From positions 336,476-380,677 of the forward strand of contig NZ_MJGO01000023.1 in NCBI RefSeq assembly GCF_001864895.1: a stretch of DNA of 44,202 bases, given 5' to 3'. This stretch comes from Curtobacterium sp. MCBA15_009. Its GTDB lineage: Bacteria; Actinomycetota; Actinomycetes; Actinomycetales; Microbacteriaceae. Each line of letters begins with the position of its first letter. The first letter of the stretch is position 1. This document shows, one piece after another, positions 1 to 9,704 of the stretch. Under the pieces are notes generated by a model. The model was given only the letters and a program-made list of their open reading frames with translations. It did not search any database and was not told the DNA's origin. A program made the translations under genes and the position numbers.

Positions 1-70
1 TGGCGATGGCGGCGTCGACGCGCTCACCGGCGAGCCCGTCGGGGACGGGCAGGGAACGGCTCTCGGTCAC
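1..70 (-). CDS. RluA-family pseudouridine synthase, N-terminal fragment
   Basis: Only the first 23 codons are in the window; the gene continues past the left edge. It starts with GTG, which overlaps the lspA stop as GTGA, so it is probably translationally coupled to lspA. The visible start, VTESRSLPVPDGLAGERVDA, matches the N-terminus of RluA/RluD-type 23S rRNA pseudouridine synthases, where an S4 RNA-binding fold begins with this kind of G-x-R-x-D segment. An lspA-rluD order is common in bacteria and supports the call. The catalytic domain is not visible, so target site and subfamily are unknown. Confidence 0.7.
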   Translation of the reverse strand, partial: MTESRSLPVPDGLAGERVDAAIA

Positions 71-747
71 GTGGCGTCGTGCCCCAGGGTGTCGCGTCGG
101 TCGTGCTGCTCCGAGCGGGAGGCCCGGTCCGGCTCCGGCGCGTCGGCTGCCGTCGGCGCGGGTGCGAACGCGGCCCCGCCGTCGAGCGGCGCGGCCGGGT
201 CGGTCCCCGCCGCGGCGGCACGCTTCGTCGACACCGTGCGGGTGCCGTCGAGGTTCACGCCGAGCACCACGAGGAGCACGAAGACCACCATGCTGATGCA
301 GATGAACGAGTCGGCGACGTTGTAGATGGCCGGCATCATCCACGGCGTCGAGATGAAGTCGACGACGTGGCCGCGCGCGAAGCCCGGCTCACGGAACAGG
401 CGGTCGACCAGGTTGCCGAGCGCGCCGCCGAGCAGCATGCCGAGCACGATGGCCCACCACATCGACCGGATGCGGCGGGCGAAGACGATGATGCCCACGA
501 CGACCGCGGCCGAGATGACCGAGAAGACCCAGGTCATGTTCACCGCGAACGAGAACGCGGCACCGGGGTTGCGGACGTAGAGGAACTGGAGTGCGCCGCC
601 GAGGACGGGCACGGGTGTGCCGTACGGCAGGTGTGCGACGACGAGCGCCTTCGCGATCTGGTCGGCGGCCACCACCACGACAGCGGCGAAGGCCAGGCCC
701 GCGATCGCGCGGGCACTGACCTTCGCCGGTGAGGTCGGACGGGACAA
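67..747 (-). CDS. lspA: Lipoprotein signal peptidase (signal peptidase II)
   Basis: Membrane aspartic protease that removes the signal peptide of prolipoproteins after the lipobox cysteine has been diacylated. The protein is 226 aa with four hydrophobic segments (about 14-37, 72-90, 97-113, 147-164). The two catalytic aspartates are D115 in GNLVDR and D146 in NVADS. The last 60 residues are an Ala/Pro-rich hydrophilic tail not needed by the family, which makes it longer than the usual 160-200 aa. The start is TTG just 2 nt after the divIVA stop; there is no strong ribosome binding site, so coupling to divIVA is likely. The 3' end overlaps the RluA-family gene. Confidence 0.93.
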   Translation of the reverse strand: MSRPTSPAKVSARAIAGLAFAAVVVVAADQIAKALVVAHLPYGTPVPVLGGALQFLYVRNPGAAFSFAVNMTWVFSVISAAVVVGIIVFARRIRSMWWAIVLGMLLGGALGNLVDRLFREPGFARGHVVDFISTPWMMPAIYNVADSFICISMVVFVLLVVLGVNLDGTRTVSTKRAAAAGTDPAAPLDGGAAFAPAPTAADAPEPDRASRSEQHDRRDTLGHDAT

Positions 748-749
748 CG

Positions 750-1451
750 TCAGTTGCCGAAGCCCTGCGCCGATGCCGGCGCGGGGGCGAGGCCCGAGGA
801 CTGCTCGCCCGAGGAGTCGAGCTCGGAGAGCTGCCCCTGGATGTAGCTCTTGAGCTGCGCACGGTAGTCGCGCTCGAAGGTGCGGAGCTCGTCGATCTTG
901 CCCTCGAGCTGCGTGCGCTCCTGGTCGAGCACCGCGACGCGCTGACGGTTGGTGTTCTCGGTGTCGGCGATGATCTGACGCTGCTTCGCCTCGGCCTCGG
1001 AGACCAGGCGGGCGGCCTGCGCGGTGCCCTCGGCGATGAGCGCGTCGCGCTTCTCGATGCCCTCGCGGACATGCTCCTCGTGCAGACGACGAGCCAGCGT
1101 GAGCAGGTTCGTGGTGCCCTCGGTGTCCTCGTCGGCCGGGACCGTCGACACCGGAGCGGCGGCGGGGGCCGGAGCGGCGGCGACCGGAGCGGGCTCCGGT
1201 GCTGCCTCGACCGGGGCGGGCTCGGGCTCGGCGGCCGGAGCGGGCTGCTCGGACTTCTCGAGCGACGGCGCGGGGCTGGCCGACTCGGCAGCCTGCAGGC
1301 GCTGACGGAGCTCGTCGTTCTCCGCGGTCAGGCGACGGAGCTCGACGACGACCTCGTCGAGGAAGTCGTCGACCTCGTCCTGGTCGTAGCCCTCGCGGAA
1401 CTTCGTCGGCTGGAACCGCTTGTTGACTACGTCTTCCGGCGTCAAAGCCAT
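750..1451 (-). CDS. divIVA: DivIVA/Wag31 polar growth scaffold
   Basis: Curvature-sensing coiled-coil protein that in actinobacteria marks the poles and recruits the wall elongation machinery. The 233 aa protein opens with the conserved membrane-binding segment (MALTPEDVVNKRF, then a DEVDDFLDEV stretch at about 24-33). A Glu/Ala/Pro-rich linker (about 60-105) follows, then a long coiled coil (about 110-215) and a short Gly/Ala/Pro tail. The ATG at 1451 is preceded by GAGGTGA with good spacing; an upstream in-frame start would add 34 unrelated residues and was rejected. It lies last but two in the dcw cluster, the usual actinobacterial place, and probably also has its own promoter. Confidence 0.95.
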   Translation of the reverse strand: MALTPEDVVNKRFQPTKFREGYDQDEVDDFLDEVVVELRRLTAENDELRQRLQAAESASPAPSLEKSEQPAPAAEPEPAPVEAAPEPAPVAAAPAPAAAPVSTVPADEDTEGTTNLLTLARRLHEEHVREGIEKRDALIAEGTAQAARLVSEAEAKQRQIIADTENTNRQRVAVLDQERTQLEGKIDELRTFERDYRAQLKSYIQGQLSELDSSGEQSSGLAPAPASAQGFGN

Positions 1452-1505
1452 TGCCGTCACCTCAATAGAACTGCTGAACGTGTGGAACCACTTCGGGTCG
1501 GACCG

Positions 1506-1511
1506 AATGTA
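1506..1511 (-). promoter_or_regulatory. Possible divIVA promoter (-10 TACATT)
   Basis: On the minus strand the hexamer TACATT is directly preceded by TGG, giving an extended -10 arrangement. It would start transcription about 48 nt upstream of the divIVA ATG. No convincing -35 is seen. The 184 bp between yggT and divIVA leaves room for a separate promoter. Confidence 0.35.
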
Positions 1512-1635
1512 CCAGTCGAACCGGGTGGCGCGGATGCCACGCGGACGCGGCATCGATCCCGACCACCGTACACCGACGGTGGGGCGGAACCGTGCCGCCC
1601 GCGCGGCGTGGCGCGTGTCGCGACGACCGCGGTCG

Positions 1636-1932
1636 TCAGACGACGGCGGCCAGGAAGGGCATGAGCCGCATGAGGATGATCGTCACGAGCATGACGATCG
1701 TCCAGCCGAAGTCGAGCGCGATCGGCCCGAGCCGGAGCGGCGGGAGCACCCGGCGGACCGCCCGGATCGGCGGGTCCGTGACCGTGTACACGAACTCGGA
1801 CACCACGAGCAGGCCTCCGCGCGGACGCCAGGAGCGGTTGAAGCTCTGCACCAGGTCGAGCGCGAACCGGCCCCACATCACCAGGAAGTAGAGCAGCAGG
1901 ACGTAGTACAGGAGCGTGAAGATCGCGGACAC
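1636..1932 (-). CDS. YggT family membrane protein
   Basis: Small integral membrane protein of 98 aa with two hydrophobic hairpins: about residues 2-22 (IFTLLYYVLLLYFLVMWGRF) and about 73-96 (DFGWTIVMLVTIILMRLMPF). A conserved VYTVTDPPIRAVRRVLPP segment at about 48-65 is typical of the YggT/YlmG family. The biochemical role is not settled; homologues sit between sepF and divIVA in many Gram-positive genomes and are tied to division or membrane organisation. The GTG start has only a weak purine-rich upstream sequence. A small GC hairpin lies in the 68 bp gap after sepF. Confidence 0.88.
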   Translation of the reverse strand: MSAIFTLLYYVLLLYFLVMWGRFALDLVQSFNRSWRPRGGLLVVSEFVYTVTDPPIRAVRRVLPPLRLGPIALDFGWTIVMLVTIILMRLMPFLAAVV

Positions 1933-2000
1933 GGTGTGGCTCGCTCGTCTCGTGCGAGTGCCGTCCGGGGACGGCGCTCAGGGGCGGGTGCGCCTGGGAC

Positions 2001-2576
2001 TCAGGGCTGGGCGAAGAAGTTCGCCTCGATGTCGGACTCTACCTCAGCAGGCTCACCGCTCACTGCGACGTGGGCGGGCGAGAGCAGGAAGACCTTGTTC
2101 GTGACGCGCTCGATCTTGCCGAACAGGCCGAGCGAGAGCCCGGAGGCGAAATCGATCATGCGGCGCGCGTCGCCCTCGGTCATCTGCGAGAGGTTGATGA
2201 TGACGGGGATCCCGTCACGGAAGCTCTCGGCGATGGACTGCGCGTCCTTGTACTCGCGGGGGTGGACGGTGAGGATCTCGTTCATTTCCTGGACCGGGGT
2301 CGCCTTCTGTGCGGTCGTGTTCGCGCGGCGGAGCGGGGTGACCTGGGCGCCGCGCTGGTGGGTGTGCGTCTTCGTCGGGGCCGGCGCGGCGGCAGCCGGA
2401 GCTGCTGCGGGCGCGGCGGCCGGGGTCTCCGGAGCGGGAGCGGCGGCCGGGGCAGCAGCCGGAGCGGCCGCGGCCTGCTGGCGTGCGGGTGCCTGCTGCG
2501 GCTGCTCGTCCTCGTAGTCGAGTTCCTCGTCGGCGAGGCCGAGGTAGACCATCGTCTTCTTCAGCGGGTTGGCCAT
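2001..2576 (-). CDS. sepF: SepF cell division protein
   Basis: Membrane-associated FtsZ anchor that bundles and tethers FtsZ filaments at the division site. The 191 aa protein starts [18 protein letters not shown], the usual SepF N-terminal segment that includes the membrane helix. A low-complexity Ala/Pro/Gln linker (about 25-65) follows, then the globular SepF core (about 92-181) with the [18 protein letters not shown] and VIINLSQM segments. A strong GGAGG lies just upstream of the ATG. The gene stands 43 bp downstream of the yggS-type gene in the dcw operon. The linker is long for the family. Confidence 0.95.
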   Translation of the reverse strand: MANPLKKTMVYLGLADEELDYEDEQPQQAPARQQAAAAPAAAPAAAPAPETPAAAPAAAPAAAAPAPTKTHTHQRGAQVTPLRRANTTAQKATPVQEMNEILTVHPREYKDAQSIAESFRDGIPVIINLSQMTEGDARRMIDFASGLSLGLFGKIERVTNKVFLLSPAHVAVSGEPAEVESDIEANFFAQP

Positions 2577-2619
2577 GGTTCCTCCGGAGGTGTCTGCTCG
2601 TGGATGCCCTGAGTCGAGG

Positions 2620-3345
2620 CTAGGGCGCGACCGGCCGGTTTCCCGTGATTGCGGTACCGATCCGCAGGTGTGTCGCGCCCTCGGCGACGGCGTCGGCGTA
2701 GTCGCCGCTCATGCCCGCCGAGATGTCGGTCGCCGTCGGCTCGAGCGACACCACGCGGTCGGAGACGGTGCGGAGCCGGGCGAAGGCGCGACGCGGTTCC
2801 TCGTCGAGCGGTGCGACCGCCATGACCCCGCGCAACCGGATCGTCCCCGTGGCGAGCACCCGGGCGACCATCGCCTCGACGTCGTCCGGCTGGACACCGC
2901 CACGGCCGGGGTCGTCCGTCAGGTTCACCTGCACGAACCCGTCGAGGATCCGCGGCGACGGCTCGGCTTCGGTCGGGGCGAAGGCGTCGACGACCGAGTC
3001 GCGGTCGAGCGACTGCACCACGTCGGCGTACCGGCGGACCTGACGGGCCTTCTTCGACTGCAGCTGCCCGACGAAGTGCCAGGTGAGCGGCAGGTCGGCG
3101 AGCTCCGCCGCCTTCGCCTGCGCCTCCTGGTGGCGGTTCTCCCCCACGTCCGTGACACCCAGTGCGGCGAGCTCGCGCACCAGCGAGGCCGGGTGGTACT
3201 TCGTGACGACGACGAGCGTCAGCTCGTCCACCGACCGCCCCGCGGCTCGCGCCGCGTCGGCGATGCCTGCCCTGACGGACGCAACACGCGCCTCCAGTCC
3301 GTCGTCGTGGGACGAGGCGGTCTGGAGGCGCGGTTCGGCTGCCAA
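2620..3345 (-). CDS. YggS family PLP homeostasis protein
   Basis: Single-domain pyridoxal-phosphate-binding protein of the alanine racemase N-terminal fold; family members act in PLP homeostasis rather than as racemases. The PLP lysine is K49 in VVVTKYHP. Further family marks are [20 protein letters not shown], and the C-terminal [11 protein letters not shown] with [12 protein letters not shown]. Length is 241 aa, normal for the family. It lies 8 bp after ftsZ and 43 bp before sepF, its standard dcw position. The PgeF (YfiH-type) gene often found between ftsZ and yggS in actinobacteria is absent here. Confidence 0.93.
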   Translation of the reverse strand: MAAEPRLQTASSHDDGLEARVASVRAGIADAARAAGRSVDELTLVVVTKYHPASLVRELAALGVTDVGENRHQEAQAKAAELADLPLTWHFVGQLQSKKARQVRRYADVVQSLDRDSVVDAFAPTEAEPSPRILDGFVQVNLTDDPGRGGVQPDDVEAMVARVLATGTIRLRGVMAVAPLDEEPRRAFARLRTVSDRVVSLEPTATDISAGMSGDYADAVAEGATHLRIGTAITGNRPVAP

Positions 3346-3353
3346 GGAGACGG

Positions 3354-4517
3354 TTACTTCAGGAAGTCGGGGACGTCGAGCTCGTCGGCGTCGTCGTCGA
3401 AGGCCGGGTCGGCGGCGCGCTGCACCGGCGGCTGGTGCTCCTGGGAGGCCCAGGACGGGCTCGACGTGCTCGAGTCCTCGATCGCACCGGTCGACGCGGC
3501 GACGGGGACCGTCGCGCTCGACTCGGGGTCGACGTAGCTCGAGCGACGTTCCTTCTGCTGCGTGGTGGGCTCGCCACCGTCGAAGCCGGCGGCGATGACC
3601 GTCACGCGGACCTCGTCGCCGAGGGTGTCGTCGATGACGGCACCGAAGATGATGTTCGCCTCGGGGTGGACGGCTTCCTGCACGAGGCGGGCCGCGTCGT
3701 TGATCTCGAAGATGCCGAGGTTCGAGCCGCCCTGGATCGAGAGCAGCACGCCGTGCGCGCCGTCGATCGAGGCCTCGAGCAGCGGCGACGCCACCGCGAG
3801 CTCCGCGGCCTTGATGGCGCGGTCGGCGCCGCGCGACGAGCCGATGCCCATGAGCGCGGATCCCGCACCCTGCATGACGCTCTTCACGTCGGCGAAGTCG
3901 AGGTTGATGAGACCCGGGGTGGTGATGAGGTCGGTGATGCCCTGCACGCCGGCGAGGAGCACCTGGTCGGCGGTCGCGAAGGCCTCGACCATGGAGATGC
4001 CGCGGTCGCTGATCTCGAGCAGGCGGTCGTTCGGGACGACGATGAGCGTGTCGACCTCGTCCTTCAGCCCGGCGACGCCGTTCTCGGCCTGGGACTGGCG
4101 GCGCTTGCCCTCGAAGCTGAACGGCTTCGTGACGACACCGATGGTCAGCGCGCCGATCGACTTCGCGATGCGCGCGACGACGGGAGCACCACCCGTGCCG
4201 GTCCCGCCGCCCTCGCCGGCGGTGACGAAGACCATGTCGGCGCCCGCCAGGGCCTCCTCGATCTCCTCGGCGTGGTCCTCGGCGGCGCGACGGCCGACCT
4301 CGGGGTCCGCGCCGGCACCGAGGCCGCGGGTGATCTCGCGGCCGACGTCGAGCTTGACGTCGGCGTCGCTGAGGAGCAGCGCCTGGGCGTCGGTGTTGAT
4401 CGCGATGAACTCGACCCCACGCAGGCCGAGCTCGATCATCCGGTTGACGGCGTTGACGCCGCCGCCGCCGACACCGACGACCTTGATGACGGCGAGGTAG
4501 TTGTGGTTCGTGGTCAC
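3354..4517 (-). CDS. ftsZ: FtsZ cell division GTPase
   Basis: Tubulin-like GTPase that polymerises into the cytokinetic Z ring. The 387 aa protein has the N-terminal [16 protein letters not shown], the tubulin signature [12 protein letters not shown] at about 101-112, and the T7-loop aspartates in the [11 protein letters not shown] region. A disordered Ser/Thr linker leads to the C-terminal peptide [10 protein letters not shown] that binds SepF and other partners. The chosen GTG at 4517 gives the common [15 protein letters not shown] start and has GGAGG 10 nt upstream; a farther upstream start at 4634 would add 39 residues with no family support. The 156 bp upstream gap carries a dyad that may be a regulatory site. 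Confidence 0.97.
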   Translation of the reverse strand: MTTNHNYLAVIKVVGVGGGGVNAVNRMIELGLRGVEFIAINTDAQALLLSDADVKLDVGREITRGLGAGADPEVGRRAAEDHAEEIEEALAGADMVFVTAGEGGGTGTGGAPVVARIAKSIGALTIGVVTKPFSFEGKRRQSQAENGVAGLKDEVDTLIVVPNDRLLEISDRGISMVEAFATADQVLLAGVQGITDLITTPGLINLDFADVKSVMQGAGSALMGIGSSRGADRAIKAAELAVASPLLEASIDGAHGVLLSIQGGSNLGIFEINDAARLVQEAVHPEANIIFGAVIDDTLGDEVRVTVIAAGFDGGEPTTQQKERRSSYVDPESSATVPVAASTGAIEDSSTSSPSWASQEHQPPVQRAADPAFDDDADELDVPDFLK

Positions 4518-4546
4518 GTCAGTCAGGCCTCCGGTCGAACCCTCAA

Positions 4547-4565
4547 CCTCTACTTGAAGTTCAGG
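4547..4565 (-). promoter_or_regulatory. 19 bp inverted repeat upstream of ftsZ
   Basis: The minus-strand sequence CCTGAACTTCAAGTAGAGG has 9-nt arms around one central base, with 7 of 9 pairs matching and a perfect inner ACTT/AAGT. It ends about 30 nt before the ftsZ GTG, just upstream of the ribosome binding site. A 19 bp dyad next to a promoter is the form expected for a MerR-family regulator. An FtsR-like gene sits at 38,239-38,943 and FtsR of corynebacteria is reported to act on ftsZ, so this is a candidate target. The dyad is seen; the link is inferred. Confidence 0.4.
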
Positions 4566-4673
4566 GGCAATGCTGGTAGTTGTGGTGCTGGCTCCGACGC
4601 TACGGGTGCGCTCGGCGCACTGTCGCCTCGCCACGCCGCGTGTCGCCGATCGCGCCCGGCATTTCTCCGCCGC

Positions 4674-5894
4674 TCACCGCTTCGCGCGGATGACGCCGTT
4701 GTCCGGGGCGGACACGTCGTACTCGACGACGACGCCGGGGTTCCTCGCCTCGTGGTCCTCGACGAGGGCGGCGAGCAGCGCGGCCTTCGCCCGCGGGTCG
4801 TCGGGACTCCCCCACACGACCGTCGACTTGTCGCGCAGCGTCAGCGTCACGTCGTCGGCCGTCGAGCCGGCGACCCGGGTGACCTGCGACCGCACCGAGG
4901 ACGGCAGCGCGAGCACGACCTCGGTCATCGTGCGGAAGCTCATCGACCCGAGCTCCGCACGCGCGATGTCGGCGAGCGGCATCGTGTCCGGGCGCTTGGG
5001 CGACGACTGCACGACGATGCCCGCCGGGTCGACGAGGTCGAACGTGCTCCCCGACTTCACGGCGACGACCGGGGTGCGCTCGGTGACCGTGATGACGAGC
5101 GTGTGCGGCGGGGCTTCCTCGGTCACGTAGCTCTCGATGAGCGGGAACCCAGCGACGTCGCGCTTGATCGCGTCGAAGTCGAGTCTGGCGAGCGGCGTGC
5201 CCACCTGGTCCGACAGTGCCTGCCGCAGCGCGGACTCGTCGACGCGGTTCGTCCCCTTCACCTCGATCGTGCGGAGCGCCATGAGCGGCGAGTACACGGC
5301 GACCAGGATCGACGCGCCGAGCACGACGACGATGCCCGCCGCGGTGATCCACGCAGCACGACGGTGGCGGCTCCTGCGGGTGAACCGCCGGACCTCGGCG
5401 CGTTCGAGGAGCCGACGGCGGCGCTTCGCGATCCGTGCCTCGCGGGCGGTCTCGGCGGCGCGGACCCCGGTGCCGACGGGCGACGTGAGCACGTCGGTGA
5501 CCTGGGAGTCGCCCGTCGCCGGTTCGACCCTGCGTGCGCCCTCGACCCGCGGATGCGACTCGTGGTCCTCGTCGGGCGTGTACTCGCGCAGCCGGTCGGC
5601 GACGGTGGACAGCCCGGCGCCGAAGCGGCGGCCGGCAGCACCCGCGATGGCGCCGACGCGGTCCCGCGCGGAACCGGCGGTGTCCTCGGGTGCCGGGGCG
5701 GACGTCGGGGCCGGGGCGTCGTCGGACGCGACGGCCGCGTCGGACGCCGGCCGGGCCTCCTGGCCGTCCGTCGAGCGGCCGCGGAACGGCAGCCGCGGCA
5801 TCGAGGGGGCACGACGCTGCCGGAGCGCCGCGGCGTCCTCGGCCGGGGCGTCCGCGCGGGCGTCCCCCTCGTCGAATCCCTCGGGTCGCCTCAC
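4674..5894 (-). CDS. ftsQ: FtsQ/DivIB division protein
   Basis: Bitopic membrane protein linking early and late divisome parts and regulating the FtsWI synthase. Of 406 aa, the first 180 are a hydrophilic, probably disordered cytoplasmic region rich in Ala, Asp, Pro and Arg. One transmembrane helix follows at about 180-201, then the POTRA domain (about 206-275, [17 protein letters not shown]) and the FtsQ beta domain with [11 protein letters not shown]. The N-terminal region is several times longer than in E. coli FtsQ, as is common in actinobacteria. The GTG start overlaps the murC stop as GTGA. It is separated from ftsZ by 156 bp. Confidence 0.93.
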   Translation of the reverse strand: MRRPEGFDEGDARADAPAEDAAALRQRRAPSMPRLPFRGRSTDGQEARPASDAAVASDDAPAPTSAPAPEDTAGSARDRVGAIAGAAGRRFGAGLSTVADRLREYTPDEDHESHPRVEGARRVEPATGDSQVTDVLTSPVGTGVRAAETAREARIAKRRRRLLERAEVRRFTRRSRHRRAAWITAAGIVVVLGASILVAVYSPLMALRTIEVKGTNRVDESALRQALSDQVGTPLARLDFDAIKRDVAGFPLIESYVTEEAPPHTLVITVTERTPVVAVKSGSTFDLVDPAGIVVQSSPKRPDTMPLADIARAELGSMSFRTMTEVVLALPSSVRSQVTRVAGSTADDVTLTLRDKSTVVWGSPDDPRAKAALLAALVEDHEARNPGVVVEYDVSAPDNGVIRAKR

Positions 5895-7294
5895 CGGGAC
5901 AGCGCTCCCAACACCTGCGGGATGATCCGGTACACGTCGCCGCAGCTCAGCGTCATGATGATGTCGCCGTCCTCGGCGACCGCGGCCGCGCGGGCCGCCG
6001 CCTCGTCCCAGTCGGGCAGGAACTCGACGCGCGACTGGTCGGCGAAGCGCTCCTGCACGAGGGCGCCGGTGACGCCGGGCTCCGGGTCCTCGCGGGCGCC
6101 GTAGACGTCGAGGACGACCGTGTGGTCGGCGAGCTCCTCGTAGACCTTCGCGAAGTCCCCGGCCATCAGGCGGGTGCGTGAGTACAGGTGCGGCTGGTGG
6201 ATCGCGATGATCCGGCCGTCGCCGACGACGTTGCGGGCGGCCTTGAGCGCCGCGGCGACCTCGGTCGGGTGGTGGGCGTAGTCGTCGTAGACCGAGACGC
6301 CGCGCTCGACCCCGTGCAGCTCGAAGCGGCGCTGGGTGCCGCCGAACGCCTCGAGCCCGCGGATCGCGTCGGCCGGGGCGACGCCGAGGCCGGTCAGGAC
6401 CGCGAAGGCGCCGACGGCGTTGATCGCGTTGTGCCGGCCGGGCACGCGGAGGGTCAGGTGGTGCGCCTCGCCACCGGCACGGAAGTCGACCTCGACGCCG
6501 GCGGACTCGGTGATGCCCTCGATGCGGACGTCCGCGTCGACGGCCTCGCCGAAGGTGACGACCTCGGGGGCGTCCGGGCGCTGGCGGATGCCGGCCGTGA
6601 CCGTCTTCGCGCCGGCGTCGTCGCTCGAGATGACGACGCGCTCGCTCGCCTTCGCGGCGAACTCGACGAAGGCCTCGGTGAACGCCTCCTCGCTGCCGTA
6701 GTGGTCCAGGTGGTCGGCGTCGACGTTCGTGACGAGCGCCACGGCGACGTCGTAGAGCAGGAACGAGCCGTCGGACTCGTCCGCCTCGACGACGAACAGG
6801 TCGCTCGAACCCGGGGCCGAGCTCGTGCCGAGGGACTGGATGACCCCGCCGTTCACGTAGCTGGGGTCGAGGCCGAGCTCGACCATCGCGGTGACGATCA
6901 TGCCGGTCGAGGTGGTCTTGCCGTGCGCACCCGCGACCGCGACGAGGCGGCGCTCGGCGATGAGGGCGGCGAGGGCCTGCGACCGGTGCAGGACCGGCAG
7001 GCCGCGGCGCTGCGCTTCGAGGAGCTCGGGGTTGTCCGGCCAGAGGGCGCTCGTGACGACGACCGTGTCGGCGTCGGCGAGGTTGGCGGCGTCGTGCCCG
7101 ATGTGCACCGTCGCGCCGAGGTCGCGCATCGCACCAGTGGTGTCGGTCTCACGGGCGTCGCTGCCGGACACCCGGTGGCCGGCCGCGAGGAACATCCGCG
7201 CGATGCCGCTCATGCCGGAGCCGCCGATGCCGACGAAGTGCACCGTGCCGAGGTCGTCCGGGATCGGCTGCGTCAGGTCCGGCTTGATGGTCAT
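5891..7294 (-). CDS. murC: UDP-N-acetylmuramate--L-alanine ligase
   Basis: Cytoplasmic ATP-dependent ligase adding the first amino acid, L-alanine, to UDP-MurNAc. The 467 aa protein shows the N-terminal nucleotide fold ([17 protein letters not shown]), the Mur ligase P-loop [14 protein letters not shown], the central [13 protein letters not shown] and the C-terminal [11 protein letters not shown]. Length is usual. The ATG overlaps the murG stop as ATGA and is preceded by GGAGGA. The order murG-murC-ftsQ-ftsZ is the classic dcw arrangement. Confidence 0.97.
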   Translation of the reverse strand: MTIKPDLTQPIPDDLGTVHFVGIGGSGMSGIARMFLAAGHRVSGSDARETDTTGAMRDLGATVHIGHDAANLADADTVVVTSALWPDNPELLEAQRRGLPVLHRSQALAALIAERRLVAVAGAHGKTTSTGMIVTAMVELGLDPSYVNGGVIQSLGTSSAPGSSDLFVVEADESDGSFLLYDVAVALVTNVDADHLDHYGSEEAFTEAFVEFAAKASERVVISSDDAGAKTVTAGIRQRPDAPEVVTFGEAVDADVRIEGITESAGVEVDFRAGGEAHHLTLRVPGRHNAINAVGAFAVLTGLGVAPADAIRGLEAFGGTQRRFELHGVERGVSVYDDYAHHPTEVAAALKAARNVVGDGRIIAIHQPHLYSRTRLMAGDFAKVYEELADHTVVLDVYGAREDPEPGVTGALVQERFADQSRVEFLPDWDEAAARAAAVAEDGDIIMTLSCGDVYRIIPQVLGALSR

Positions 7295-8439
7295 GCTTCC
7301 TCCGTGGTGCTGGCGGGGCGGGGCGCGTCCCCGGTCCCGTCGGGCGCGTGCCCGACTCCGTGCTGCGTGTGCTTCGCCGCGTCGAGGACGAGGTCGGTCA
7401 TGCGGTCCGCTCCGTCGCGGTGGCCGACACTGCCCGCGCGGACCGTCATGTCCGCGATGCGGGAGCGGTCCTGCAGGATCGTCAGGAGCTGGAACGTCAC
7501 CCAGTCCTGGTCGAATTCCCCGTCGGCGACGAGCACCGCGCCGCCGGCGTCGACGACGTCCTTCGCGTTGTGCCGCTGTTCGCCGTTGCCGACCGGGTAC
7601 GGCACGAGCACGCTCGGCAGCCCCACGGCGGTGAGCTCGCAGACCATGCCGGCGCCGGAGCGCGACACCACGAAGTCGCTCGCCGCGTACGCCAGGTCCA
7701 TGCGGTCGCAGTAGGGCAGCACGTGGTACCCGTCGAGGTCGCTCGGCCCGATGTCCGACTTCGCACCGACGACGTGCAGCACCTGCCAGCCGGCACCGAC
7801 GATGGCCGCCGCCGACCGGTTGACGGTCCGGTTGATGCTCCGGGCGCCCGACGACCCACCGGTGACGAGCAGCACCGGGCGGTCCGGGTCGAGTCCGAAC
7901 TCGGCGAGGCCCTCGGCCCGCGACGCTCGACGGTCGAGCGACTCGATCTCGCGGCGCAGCGGCATGCCGACGACCCGGCCGTGGCGCAGCCGCGTGTTCG
8001 AGAAGGTCAAGCCGACGTGCTCGGTGAGGAACGCCGCGAGTCGGTTCGCGAGCCCGGGCTTGGCGTTCTGCTCGTGCACGACGATCGGCGTGCCGGTCCG
8101 CCGGGCTGCGATGTAGGCGGGTGCGGCGGCGTAGCCGCCGACCCCGAGCACGACCTCGATCCGCTCGTCGCGGATGAGCTGTTCGGTCTGCCTGACCGCA
8201 GCGGCGAACCGCTGCGGGAACCGCAGGGCCGCACCGTTCAGGCGGCGCGGGAACGGCAGGCGCGGGATCGTCCGCAGCTCGTACCCGCGCATCGGCACGA
8301 GTCGGGACTCCAGGCCCTCGGCGGTGCCGAGCACGAGCACCTCGGCGTCCGGCACGCGGTCGGTCAGGCGGTCGGCGACCGCGAGCAGGGGGTTGACGTG
8401 GCCGGCGGTGCCGCCGCCGGCGAAGAGGTACTTGCTCAC
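7291..8439 (-). CDS. murG: MurG glycosyltransferase (lipid II synthesis)
   Basis: Peripheral membrane GT28 enzyme that transfers GlcNAc from UDP-GlcNAc to lipid I, making lipid II. The 382 aa protein begins [20 protein letters not shown] with the GGGTAGH loop at the membrane and acceptor face. It has [30 protein letters not shown] and the donor-binding [25 protein letters not shown]. The GTG at 8439 overlaps the ftsW stop as GTGA. The same reading frame stays open upstream through ftsW, but that extension has no family similarity and was dropped. Confidence 0.97.
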   Translation of the reverse strand: MSKYLFAGGGTAGHVNPLLAVADRLTDRVPDAEVLVLGTAEGLESRLVPMRGYELRTIPRLPFPRRLNGAALRFPQRFAAAVRQTEQLIRDERIEVVLGVGGYAAAPAYIAARRTGTPIVVHEQNAKPGLANRLAAFLTEHVGLTFSNTRLRHGRVVGMPLRREIESLDRRASRAEGLAEFGLDPDRPVLLVTGGSSGARSINRTVNRSAAAIVGAGWQVLHVVGAKSDIGPSDLDGYHVLPYCDRMDLAYAASDFVVSRSGAGMVCELTAVGLPSVLVPYPVGNGEQRHNAKDVVDAGGAVLVADGEFDQDWVTFQLLTILQDRSRIADMTVRAGSVGHRDGADRMTDLVLDAAKHTQHGVGHAPDGTGDAPRPASTTEEA

Positions 8440-9704
8440 CGGAGTCGTCCGTTCGTGGTGGTGCCGTCGAGGGGTGCGGTCGTCGGCCGCGGGTCGTGCT
8501 TGCCGGGCAGGTCGCGCGCGAAGGACAGCACGACGCCGATCGCGACGAGCGTCATGATGAGCGCCGACCCACCGGCGGAGATGAGCGGGAGCGGGACGCC
8601 GAGCACGGGCAGCAGCCCGAGCACCACGGCGATGTTGACGAGCGCCTGGCCGATGATCCACGCCAGCACGCCGCCGGTGACGGTCTTCACGAAGGGGTCG
8701 CGCGACTGGCGGATGACCTTCATCATGCTGATGGCGAGCACCACGAACAGGGCGAGCACGACGATCGCACCGATCAGCCCGAGCTCCTCGCCGATGATCG
8801 CGAAGATGTAGTCGTTGTCGGCCTCGGGCAGCCACGACCACTTCGCCTTGGAGTTGCCGAGCCCGACGCCGAAGACGCCGCCTGATGCCAGCGCCCACAT
8901 GCCGTGCACGGGCTGCCAGCAGAGGTCCTGGAACGCGTTCGAGTCGGTGCAGCCGGACAACCACGCGTCGATGCGCACCCGGCGGGAGCTCGACGCCATC
9001 GTGACGAACGGCAGCATCACCGCGAAGGCGAGGACCCCGACGAGCAGGTGCCGCGCGCGGGCACCGCCGACGTAGAGGGCGCCGAGGACCAGCAGGAGCA
9101 TGATCATCGCGGTGCCCTGGTCGCCACCGAGGACGACGAGCCCGAGCGACACCATCGAGGCGATCCCGATCGGGATGAAGACCTCTTTCCAGTCGTCGAG
9201 CTTGTCCCGCTTGACGTACATGATCGCGCCGATGCCGAGCGCGAGTCCGAGCTTGACGACCTCGGACGGCTGCGCGGTGAAGGACTCCCCGATCTTGATC
9301 CAGTTCCGGTTGCCCTGGATGTCCAGACCGAGCGGCGTGAAGACGAGCAGCTGCAGCACGAGGGCTGCTCCGAGCAGTCGCATGGCCCACTTCCGCCACC
9401 AGCGTGCCGGCACGCGACTCGCGATGAGCATGAGCGGCACGCCGAGCACGGCGTACAGCCCCTGGCGCGATGCCGCCCCGAAGAAGTCGTGGGTGGCGGC
9501 GTACTGCTCGACGCTCGACGACGACAGGACCATGACGACCCCGAAGACGACGAGGAACAGGGTCACGCCGAGGATCGCGTAGAAGGTGCCGGACTCGGCG
9601 ACGAAGACGTTCTTGACGGCGACGATCGCGCCGTTCGTCCGTCGGGACGTCCCCGTGGGCCGTGCGTTACGGCTGTTCGGGAGATCCGTCGGTGTGGTCG
9701 CCAT
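8436..9704 (-). CDS. ftsW: FtsW SEDS peptidoglycan glycosyltransferase
   Basis: Polytopic membrane polymerase that builds septal glycan from lipid II together with FtsI. The 422 aa protein has about ten hydrophobic segments, the first at about 43-60. SEDS hallmarks include GNRNWIKIG with [20 protein letters not shown], and [17 protein letters not shown], which holds the conserved aspartate of the family, then [13 protein letters not shown] near the end. The ATG at 9704 has a strong GGGAGGAG upstream. The first 38 nt overlap the 3' end of murD. Confidence 0.95.
   Translation of the reverse strand: MATTPTDLPNSRNARPTGTSRRTNGAIVAVKNVFVAESGTFYAILGVTLFLVVFGVVMVLSSSSVEQYAATHDFFGAASRQGLYAVLGVPLMLIASRVPARWWRKWAMRLLGAALVLQLLVFTPLGLDIQGNRNWIKIGESFTAQPSEVVKLGLALGIGAIMYVKRDKLDDWKEVFIPIGIASMVSLGLVVLGGDQGTAMIMLLLVLGALYVGGARARHLLVGVLAFAVMLPFVTMASSSRRVRIDAWLSGCTDSNAFQDLCWQPVHGMWALASGGVFGVGLGNSKAKWSWLPEADNDYIFAIIGEELGLIGAIVVLALFVVLAISMMKVIRQSRDPFVKTVTGGVLAWIIGQALVNIAVVLGLLPVLGVPLPLISAGGSALIMTLVAIGVVLSFARDLPGKHDPRPTTAPLDGTTTNGRLR

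Noticed and set aside
2390..2510. Ala/Pro-rich stretch in sepF as a nucleotide repeat element
   Set aside because: It is the in-frame low-complexity linker of SepF; units are irregular and fit protein composition.
3435..6104. Very long open frame (889 codons) on the plus strand
   Set aside because: It lies antisense to ftsZ and ftsQ, crosses their boundary and gives an Arg/Asp/Gly-rich product with no domain; it is a by-product of GC-rich codon bias.
7291..9399. Apparent fusion of an unknown N-terminus to MurG
   Set aside because: The upstream part is the off-frame reading of ftsW; MurG starts at the GTG overlapping the ftsW stop.
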